This document shows positions 6,059-10,741 of a DNA stretch of 10,741 nt, one piece after another. The DNA lies in assembly GCA_937872165.1 (NCBI GenBank), contig CALMOR010000103.1, positions 6,854 through 17,594 on the forward strand, given 5' to 3'. The position numbers and the translations under genes are program-made. The first letter of the stretch is position 1; every line of letters begins with the position of its first letter. Below the pieces are notes generated by a model that was not told the origin of the DNA, made no database searches, and was given only the letters and a program-made list of their open reading frames with translations. This stretch comes from an uncultured Burkholderiales bacterium. Its GTDB lineage: Bacteria; Pseudomonadota; Gammaproteobacteria; Burkholderiales; Burkholderiaceae_D.

Positions 6059-6748
6059 TCATCGGACGATCGCGACGCGCTTGTTGAGGTACTTGACCAG
6101 ATACGACAGCGACAGGCAGATCGCGAAGTAGACCAGCGCGACGAAGCTGTACATCTCCACCAGCCGGCCGTCGCGCTGGGCGATCTTGCTGGCCGCGCCC
6201 ACGAAGTCCGTGATCGACAGCACGTACACCAGCGACACGTCCTGGAACAGCACGATGGTCTGCGTCAGCAGCACCGGGATCATGTTGCGGAAGGCCTGCG
6301 GCAGCACCACGTTGCTCATCGTCTGCCAGTAATTCATGCCGAGGGCGTAGCCCGACCACACCTGCCCGCGCGCCACCGACTGGATGCCGGCCCGCATGAT
6401 CTCGCAGTAGTAGGCCGCCTCGAAGAGGACGAACGTGATCAGCGACGACGCGAACGGGCCGACGCGCACCGGCGTGTCCGACCCGATGACCCACGCGCCG
6501 ATGTACGGCACGAGGAAGTAGAACCAGAAGATCACCAGCACCAGCGGGATCGAGCGGATCAGGTTGACGTAGCCGCCGGCGACGACGTTGAGCACCTTCA
6601 GCTTCGACAGCCGCGCCATCGCGAGCAGCGTGCCGAAGACGATGCCACCGGCCATCGCGAGCCCGGTCAGCTGCAGCGTGAAGGTCATTCCCGTGAAGAA
6701 GAGGTACTTCAACGAGCGCTGGATGACGTCGAAGTCGAAGCCTTCCAT
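6059..6748 (-). CDS. gltK: Glutamate/aspartate ABC transporter, permease
   Basis: This is one of the two inner-membrane subunits that form the glutamate/aspartate channel. The 229-residue product has the His/Glu/Gln/Arg-opine permease fold, with about five hydrophobic segments (roughly 22-47, 57-82, 97-117, 155-185 and 198-220). The EAA loop that docks on the ATPase is visible as EIMRAGIQSVARGQ (116-129) followed by SGYALGM and NVVLPQAFRNMIP. The start at 6748 is supported by GGAGG 6 nt upstream and by family alignment (MEGFDFDVIQRSL); the frame is also open far upstream through gltJ, but that part is out of frame with the real gltJ product. The start codon shares its A with the gltJ stop (TGATG), a typical translational coupling arrangement that would keep the two permeases equimolar. 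Confidence 0.96.
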   Translation of the reverse strand: MEGFDFDVIQRSLKYLFFTGMTFTLQLTGLAMAGGIVFGTLLAMARLSKLKVLNVVAGGYVNLIRSIPLVLVIFWFYFLVPYIGAWVIGSDTPVRVGPFASSLITFVLFEAAYYCEIMRAGIQSVARGQVWSGYALGMNYWQTMSNVVLPQAFRNMIPVLLTQTIVLFQDVSLVYVLSITDFVGAASKIAQRDGRLVEMYSFVALVYFAICLSLSYLVKYLNKRVAIVR

Positions 6749-7494
6749 CAGTGGCCTCCGCTCGCGCCCATGGCGATGAGCCCGGGCACCCGCACGCGAT
6801 GCTCGATGAAACGCATCAGGTTGACGACGACGACGTTGACGAGGATGTAGATCAGCGTGGCGGCCGAGAAGGCCTCGAAGACGTGGAACGAGAACTCCTG
6901 CATCGACCGCGCGCGGGCCGTCAGCTCGAGCAGGCCGATGGTCAGCGCGACCGCGCTGTTCTTGATGATGTTGAGGAACTCGCTCGTGAGCGGCGGGATG
7001 ATGATGCGGAAGGCCTGCGGCAGGATGACGTGGCGATAGGCCTGCGGCAGCGTCAGGCCGAGCGCGGTGCCGGCCATCCGCTGGCCGCGCGGCAACGAGC
7101 CGATGCCGGCCTTGACCTGTTCGGCCACGCGCGCCGACGTGAAGAAGCCGAGGCAGATCACCGCCGTCACGAAGGGCGCGTTGGGCAACTGCTTCAACGC
7201 CGTGCCGGCCGCGTCGGGCAGCACCTCGGGGAAGACGAAGTACCAGAGGAACATCTGGACCAGCAGCGGAATGTTCCGGAACAGTTCGACGTAGCCGTTG
7301 CCGATCGTGACCCAGAAGCGGGAAGGCATCGTGCGGATCGTCCCGATGACCGCACCAAGGAAGAGCGCCATGGTCCACGCGAGCAGCGCGGTCCCGATCG
7401 TCCAGCCGAGCCCGTAGAGCAGGGTCTGCAGATAGGTGCCCTGTCCGTCGGGCGACAGCTGGAAGAAGATCTTCCAGTCCCAGTTGTAGTTCAT
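6748..7494 (-). CDS. gltJ: Glutamate/aspartate ABC transporter, permease
   Basis: This is the second channel subunit, 248 residues. The start MNYNWDWKIF closely parallels the N-W-x-W-x-x-F start of E. coli GltJ. YVELFRNIPLLVQMFLWYFV (68-87) and LGFFTSARVAEQVKAGI (115-131) are typical. The EAA loop is EQVKAGIGSLPRGQ (125-138), followed by ALGLTLPQAYRHVILPQAFR and PPLTSEFLNIIKNSAVA (167-183). About five membrane segments are visible (roughly 28-54, 67-90, 106-123, 172-192 and 209-228). I place the start at 7494, with GGGGA 4 nt upstream; the in-frame upstream ATG at 7584 lies at the terminator-like hairpin and adds non-homologous residues. The stop overlaps the gltK start by one base. A 21-codon frame ends across this start (ATGA), and an attenuator-like hairpin separates the gene from gltI. 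Confidence 0.96.
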   Translation of the reverse strand: MNYNWDWKIFFQLSPDGQGTYLQTLLYGLGWTIGTALLAWTMALFLGAVIGTIRTMPSRFWVTIGNGYVELFRNIPLLVQMFLWYFVFPEVLPDAAGTALKQLPNAPFVTAVICLGFFTSARVAEQVKAGIGSLPRGQRMAGTALGLTLPQAYRHVILPQAFRIIIPPLTSEFLNIIKNSAVALTIGLLELTARARSMQEFSFHVFEAFSAATLIYILVNVVVVNLMRFIEHRVRVPGLIAMGASGGH

Positions 7495-7556
7495 GTGGTC
7501 CCCATCTTCTCGCCCGCGGGCGAAGGCTGCAGCGGCTTCAGCAATTCCTGCGCCAT
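7491..7556 (-). CDS. Possible 21-codon upstream reading frame overlapping the gltJ start
   Basis: An ATG at 7556 opens MAQELLKPLQPSPAGEKMGTT and stops at TGA, which overlaps the gltJ ATG as ATGA. The codons have the G/C-rich third positions of real genes here, and the 4-bp overlap is a classic coupling geometry. Against it, no Shine-Dalgarno sequence precedes the ATG and I know no homologue. It may be a leader peptide translated after the hairpin or a chance frame. Confidence 0.2.
   Translation of the reverse strand: MAQELLKPLQPSPAGEKMGTT
7510..7523. repeat. 14-bp palindrome just upstream of the gltJ ribosome-binding site
   Basis: TCGCCCGCGGGCGA is a perfect palindrome ending 6 nt before the GGGGA that serves gltJ. 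It could fold in the mRNA or be a protein-binding site. The decamer GGGCGAAGGC that overlaps it (7518-7527) recurs at 6032-6041, before gltL. Confidence 0.4.
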
Positions 7557-7586
7557 GCGGGTCGGCGTGGTGCGGCCTGCCCATGA

Positions 7587-7610
7587 AAACGGGGGCCTCG
7601 GCCCCCGTTT
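7587..7610 (-). terminator. Terminator-like attenuator between gltI and gltJ
   Basis: Bases 7587-7597 and 7600-7610 are perfect 11-bp inverted arms (AAACGGGGGCC and GGCCCCCGTTT), giving a very GC-rich stem with a tight loop. Read on the minus strand, the stem is followed by a short T-run (GTTTTC), as in an intrinsic terminator. It lies 31 bp past the gltI stop and upstream of gltJ. Since gltJ, gltK and gltL show no clear promoter of their own, partial read-through is the likely outcome, with more binding-protein mRNA than transporter mRNA. That pattern is common in binding-protein operons. Confidence 0.75.
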
Positions 7611-7641
7611 CCTCAGACGTCCTGCGTGATGCCCGCCGTCT

Positions 7642-8556
7642 TCATTGATACGCCGACTGCTCGCCCGAGTCGGTCGGGTTGGCGATGACCTTCTTGAGCT
7701 GGGCGCTCATCGGCACGTTGAGGTTGATGCCCTTCGGCGGGATCGGCGACTGGAACCACTTCGCGTAGATGCGGTTGATCTCGCCGCTCTTGAAGACCGC
7801 GACGACGGCGCCGTCGGCGACCTTCTTGAACGCCGCGTCGCCCTTGCGCAGCATGATCCCGTACGGCTGGATCGAGATCGCTTCGGGGCTGATCACGTAA
7901 TTGCCCGGCGTCTTGGCGTTGGCGACGAGGCCGTAGAGCAGGATGTCGTCCATCGCGAAGGCCGATGCGCGATCGGTCTCGACCATCGCGAACGCGGCCG
8001 GATGCTCGGCGGCCGGCACGACGTTGATGCCGAGGTTCTTCGAGCCGTTGATCTCGGTGACTTCCTTCAGGTTAGACGTGCCCGAGGTCGAGACCAGCGT
8101 CTTGCCCTTGAGGTCCTCGAGCTTGTTCAGGCCCGCCGACTTCTTCGACACGAAGCGGTTGGCCGTGACGAACGTGGTGTCGACGAACGAGACCTGCTGC
8201 TGCCGCTCGGTGTTGTTGGTCGTGGAGCCGCACTCGAGGTCGATGGTGCCGTTGGCCATCAGCGGGATGCGCGTCGCGGACGTGACCGGCTGCAGCACGA
8301 CGTTGAGGCCCGGCGTCTTGAGCTCGGCCTTCACGGCTTCGACGATCTTCATGCACAGGTCGATCGAATAGCCGACCGGCTTCTGCTCGTCGTCGAGGAA
8401 CGAGAACGGCGAAGACGCCTCGCGGATGCCGAGCGTGATCGTGTTGCTGTCCTTGATCTTCTTCAGCGTGCCGTCGAGCGCCTGCGCGTGCGCGGTGACG
8501 CCTGCCGCGACGAAGCCCAGGCCGGCCAGACGGAGGGCGATGCGGGGGAAATTCAT
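7642..8556 (-). CDS. gltI: Glutamate/aspartate periplasmic binding protein
   Basis: This is the solute-binding component that captures L-glutamate/L-aspartate in the periplasm and delivers it to GltJ-GltK. The 304-residue precursor starts with a Sec signal peptide (about 1-24, cleavage after AHA). The mature part follows E. coli GltI closely: ITLGIREASSPFSFLDD, LQPVTSATRIPLMANGTIDL, ECGSTTNNTERQQQVSFVDT, LKGKTLVSTSGTS, AMDDILL and the late KWFQSPIPPKGINLN. By that alignment the ligand residues are R45, S93, R96, S111, T113 and H185, all present, so the protein should bind acidic amino acids. The start at 8556 is supported by GGAG 7 nt upstream and the signal peptide; longer in-frame starts would bury the signal. 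It is the first gene of the glt operon and is followed by an attenuator. A -10-like TACACT lies 46 bp upstream. Confidence 0.96.
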   Translation of the reverse strand: MNFPRIALRLAGLGFVAAGVTAHAQALDGTLKKIKDSNTITLGIREASSPFSFLDDEQKPVGYSIDLCMKIVEAVKAELKTPGLNVVLQPVTSATRIPLMANGTIDLECGSTTNNTERQQQVSFVDTTFVTANRFVSKKSAGLNKLEDLKGKTLVSTSGTSNLKEVTEINGSKNLGINVVPAAEHPAAFAMVETDRASAFAMDDILLYGLVANAKTPGNYVISPEAISIQPYGIMLRKGDAAFKKVADGAVVAVFKSGEINRIYAKWFQSPIPPKGINLNVPMSAQLKKVIANPTDSGEQSAYQ

Positions 8557-8601
8557 TGGGATACTCCAGTCGATGAGCCGGTCCGGCGGATGGGACGCAG
8601 C

Positions 8602-8607
8602 AGTGTA
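8602..8607 (-). promoter_or_regulatory. Candidate -10 box for gltIJKL
   Basis: TACACT on the minus strand, within TTTGCTACACTGC, matches the sigma-70 -10 consensus at four of six positions, 46 bp before gltI. No clear -35 appears, and the GG/GC spacing of a sigma-54 promoter is absent, unlike some amino acid operons. The 110-bp gap after the Atm1-type gene leaves room for a separate promoter. Confidence 0.35.
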
Positions 8608-8666
8608 GCAAAGGGATCGGGCTTTCCGGTGCGGGTTCGCACGCACGATCCGCATCATGGCCCGCG

Positions 8667-10589
8667 CTACGACGGCGTCGCCTCAAGCGCCGCGTCGGCG
8701 GTATCGAGCGCCTCCTTCACGGCCGCCTCCTCGCTCACCGCACCGCGCTGGTCGGCCTGCTGGCGCGCCCACATCTTCGCGTAGACGCCGTCGCGCGCGA
8801 CGAGCTCCCGATGCGTGCCGCGCTCGACGATGCGTCCGGCCTCGAGCACGAGGATCAGGTCCGCATCGACGATGGTCGACAGCCGATGGGCGATGACGAG
8901 CGCCGTGTGGTCGGCCGCGATCGCGCGGAGCTCGGCCTGGATCGCGAGCTCGGCCTTCGAGTCGAGCGCCGACGTCGCCTCGTCGAAGACGAGGATGGCC
9001 GGGTTCTTCAGCAGCGTCCGCGCGATCGCCACGCGCTGCTTCTCGCCGCCCGACAGCTTCAGCCCGCGCTCGCCGACCGTCGTGTCGTAGCCGTCGGGCA
9101 GCGTCCTCACGAAGTCGTGGATGCAGGCGGCCTTCGCGGCGGCCTCGATCTCGCCGGGCGAAGTGGCGTCGATGCCGCCGGCGCGGCCGTAGCCGATGTT
9201 GTAGCCGATCGAGTCGTTGAACAGCACGGTGTCCTGCGGGACGATGCCGATCGACGCACGCAGCGACGACTGCGTCACGTCGCGGATGTCCTGGCCCGCG
9301 ATCGTGATGCGGCCGGCGCCGACGTCGTAGAAGCGGAACATCAGGCGGGCGAGCGTCGACTTGCCCGACCCGCTCGGTCCCACCACGGCGACGGTCTCGC
9401 CGGCGCCGATCTCGAAGTCGACGTCGAACAGGATCTGCCGCTTGTCGTCGTAGCCGAAGTCCACGTGCTCGAAGCGCACGGCCGGCGCCGGCACCGACCT
9501 GCCGCCCGGCACCGACGACTCGAGCCGCAGCGGCTTCGCGCCGGCCGCGTCGGCGACCTCGCGGTTCTGGTCGAGCAGCGTGAACATGCGGTCGACGTCG
9601 GCGAGGCTCTGCTTGATCTCGCGGTAGATCACGCCGAGGAAGTTGAGCGGGATGTAGAGCTGGATCATGAAGGCGTTGACCAGCACCAGATCGCCGAGCG
9701 ACATCGTGCCGCCGATCACGCCCTCGGTCGCACGCCAGATGATCAGCGTGACCGCGATCGCGATCAGCGCGGACTGGCCGACGTTGAGCATCGACAGCGA
9801 GGTCTGCGACTTGACCGCGGCCTTCTCCCAGCGCTGCATGCTCTCGTCGTAGCGGCGCTGTTCGAAGGTCTCGTTGTTGAAGTACTTGACGGTCTCGTAG
9901 TTCAGCAGCGAGTCGATCGCCTTGACGTTGGCCTTCGAGTCGAGCTCGTTCATCGTGCGGCGGAAGTGCGTGCGCCACTCGGTCACCGTGATCGTGAACG
10001 CGACGTAGATCGCGAGGGCCACGCCGGTGATGATCGAGAACCACTTGTCGTAGCGCGTCGCGAGGATGCCGAGGACCAGCGTCAGCTCGACCAGCGTCGG
10101 CAGGATGCTGTACAGCGTGTAGCTGACCAGCGACGCGATGCCGCGGCTGCCGCGTTCGATGTCGCGCGTCATGCCGCCGGTCTGGCGTTCGAGATGGAAG
10201 CGCAGCGACAGCGCGTGGAGGTGGCCGAAGACCTTCAGCGCCACGTTGCGTACCGCGCGCTGCGTGACCTTCGCGAAGATCAGCTCGCGCAGTTCGGTGA
10301 AGGTCGTCGTGGTCAGCCGCAGCAGGCCGTACGCGATCAACAGCGCCGCCGGCAGCACGAGCACGGCACGTGGCTCGGTCGGCGTGATCGACAGCGCATC
10401 GACGATGTGCTTCAGCACGATCGGCACGCCGACGTTTCCGAACTTCGCCGCGATCAGGCAGGCGAGCGCGAGCAGGACGCGTCCCTTGAAGTCCCAGAGA
10501 TACGGCACGAGCGTCCGGATCACGCCCCACTCGGAGCGCTTGTCGAAGGCGGGCGATGGAGCGGGCGGGGCGGATGCGGAGGGGCGCAT
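8667..10589 (-). CDS. Atm1/ABCB7-type ABC exporter (half-transporter)
   Basis: This is a 640-residue fused membrane-ATPase protein that works as a homodimer in the inner membrane. Bacterial Atm1 relatives export glutathione-linked compounds such as oxidised glutathione and metal-glutathione conjugates; the mitochondrial forms serve iron-sulfur cluster assembly. Residues about 35-340 hold six membrane helices. Atm1 hallmarks are HALSLRFHLERQTGGMTRDI (125-144), TEWRTHFRRTMNELDSKAN (203-221), DSLLNYETVKYFNNE (226-240) and MLNVGQSA (267-274); R206, R210, N269 and Q272 appear to match glutathione-contact positions in the Novosphingobium homologue (from memory). The ATPase domain has Walker A GPSGSGKST (404-412), Q452, LSGGEKQRVAIART (512-525), Walker B ILVFDEATSALDS with E537, and H568. 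The family-like start MRPSASAPPAPSPAF at 10589 lacks a Shine-Dalgarno sequence; an in-frame GTG at 10721, preceded by AGGAAG, would add a low-complexity 44-residue extension. It lies 110 bp upstream of gltI on the same strand. Confidence 0.94.
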   Translation of the reverse strand: MRPSASAPPAPSPAFDKRSEWGVIRTLVPYLWDFKGRVLLALACLIAAKFGNVGVPIVLKHIVDALSITPTEPRAVLVLPAALLIAYGLLRLTTTTFTELRELIFAKVTQRAVRNVALKVFGHLHALSLRFHLERQTGGMTRDIERGSRGIASLVSYTLYSILPTLVELTLVLGILATRYDKWFSIITGVALAIYVAFTITVTEWRTHFRRTMNELDSKANVKAIDSLLNYETVKYFNNETFEQRRYDESMQRWEKAAVKSQTSLSMLNVGQSALIAIAVTLIIWRATEGVIGGTMSLGDLVLVNAFMIQLYIPLNFLGVIYREIKQSLADVDRMFTLLDQNREVADAAGAKPLRLESSVPGGRSVPAPAVRFEHVDFGYDDKRQILFDVDFEIGAGETVAVVGPSGSGKSTLARLMFRFYDVGAGRITIAGQDIRDVTQSSLRASIGIVPQDTVLFNDSIGYNIGYGRAGGIDATSPGEIEAAAKAACIHDFVRTLPDGYDTTVGERGLKLSGGEKQRVAIARTLLKNPAILVFDEATSALDSKAELAIQAELRAIAADHTALVIAHRLSTIVDADLILVLEAGRIVERGTHRELVARDGVYAKMWARQQADQRGAVSEEAAVKEALDTADAALEATPS

Positions 10590-10621
10590 GGACGGGGACG
10601 ATGAGGACGCTTCCGGGGAGC

Positions 10622-10680
10622 GGTGGCGAATGAACGACGAGCGAACGAAGACGCGAGCGACGAAGCCGCCGCCGCCGCCG
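10622..10680. repeat. Low-complexity purine-rich tract and (GCC)5 repeat upstream of the exporter
   Basis: Bases 10622-10664 on + are built from repeated gaacga/gcga/cgaag units, and 10665-10679 is (gcc)5. On the transcribed minus strand this becomes a C/U-rich stretch plus (GGC)5. If the GTG at 10721 is used, it encodes a glycine run; otherwise it is untranslated leader. Confidence 0.6.
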
Positions 10681-10729
10681 TCAACGAACGGCCGACGTCG
10701 ACGACGGAGACCGCGGCGCACGATCTTCC

Positions 10730-10735
10730 TACAAT
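10730..10735 (+). promoter_or_regulatory. Candidate -10 box pointing out of the window
   Basis: TACAAT within CCTACAATTGCGC matches TATAAT at five of six positions and points right, suggesting a divergent gene just beyond base 10741. The -35 region is weak. No reading frame of that gene is visible. Confidence 0.35.
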
Positions 10736-10741
10736 TGCGCT

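Noticed and set aside
6059..7378. A fused 439-residue reading of the gltK frame running back through gltJ
   Set aside because: The upstream part is an out-of-frame translation of gltJ. The real gltK start at 6748 has GGAGG and shares a base with the gltJ stop.
6751..7629. A 292-codon + frame opposite gltJ
   Set aside because: It is antisense to a clear GltJ permease, and its charged, repetitive composition is typical of an antisense shadow.
8557..8666. Possible sigma-54 promoter upstream of gltI
   Set aside because: I looked for the GG-N10-GC spacing on the minus strand and did not find it. A sigma-70-like TACACT is the better, still weak, candidate.
7645..8784. A 379-codon + frame opposite gltI
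   Set aside because: It is antisense to GltI, whose ligand-binding residues and signal peptide are intact. There is no independent evidence for it.
8811..10604. A 597-codon open frame on the + strand
   Set aside because: It is antisense to the Atm1-type exporter, which has all ABC motifs in the correct order. The translation is rich in R, D, E and H with no domain.
1..10741. Mobile elements, CRISPR arrays, tRNA genes, phage or defence systems
   Set aside because: I saw no transposase or integrase motifs, regularly spaced repeats, tRNA-like cloverleaf sequence or defence-related domains. The content looks like ordinary chromosomal genes.

Overview
The window is very GC-rich, with strong G/C preference at third codon positions in the real genes. 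It reads as chromosomal DNA from a proteobacterium, most likely a betaproteobacterium of Burkholderiales type. That assignment is an inference. It rests on a GltI/GltJ/GltK/GltL glutamate-aspartate transporter, an E. coli-type dihydroorotase, an NnrU-family membrane protein, an Atm1-type exporter, and -10-like motifs of the form TAnAAT placed shortly before starts. I see no mobile elements, tRNAs, rRNAs, CRISPR arrays or phage genes.

Layout, left to right. (1) 1-1220 (+): 3' part of a thiamine-diphosphate enzyme of the acetolactate synthase superfamily; its N-terminal domain lies outside the window. (2) 1221-2276 (-): pyrC. Its stop codon directly abuts that of the TPP enzyme inside a perfect 14-bp palindrome. 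(3) 2277-2597: a 321-bp stretch with no convincing gene. (4) 2598-3929 (-): a DUF4147/MOFRL-type glycerate 2-kinase with a -10-like motif just upstream. (5) 4128-4541 (-): a small secreted protein of unknown function, followed by a stem-loop. (6) 4663-5244 (+): an NnrU-family integral membrane protein, divergent from the secreted protein and convergent with gltL. (7) 5248-8556 (-): the operon gltI-gltJ-gltK-gltL, encoding the periplasmic binding protein, two permeases and the ATPase. A terminator-like hairpin lies between gltI and gltJ. (8) 8667-10589 (-): an Atm1/ABCB7-type half-transporter ABC exporter, upstream of gltI on the same strand. (9) 10590-10741: leader of the exporter and a -10-like motif pointing right, out of the window.

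How the genes work together. The glt genes form one uptake system. GltI captures glutamate/aspartate in the periplasm, GltJ and GltK form the channel, and GltL hydrolyses ATP. The hairpin after gltI probably makes binding-protein mRNA more abundant than permease/ATPase mRNA, and a TGATG stop/start overlap couples gltJ to gltK. The other genes are housekeeping or metabolic functions with no evident shared pathway: pyrimidine synthesis, glycerate phosphorylation, a carboligase/decarboxylase-type enzyme and export of glutathione-linked compounds.

I find no convincing undescribed multi-gene system here. The items most worth a second look are the intra-operon attenuator with a 21-codon reading frame overlapping gltJ, the unknown secreted protein and its 3' inverted repeat, the odd region between the glycerate kinase and pyrC, and the repetitive leader of the exporter.
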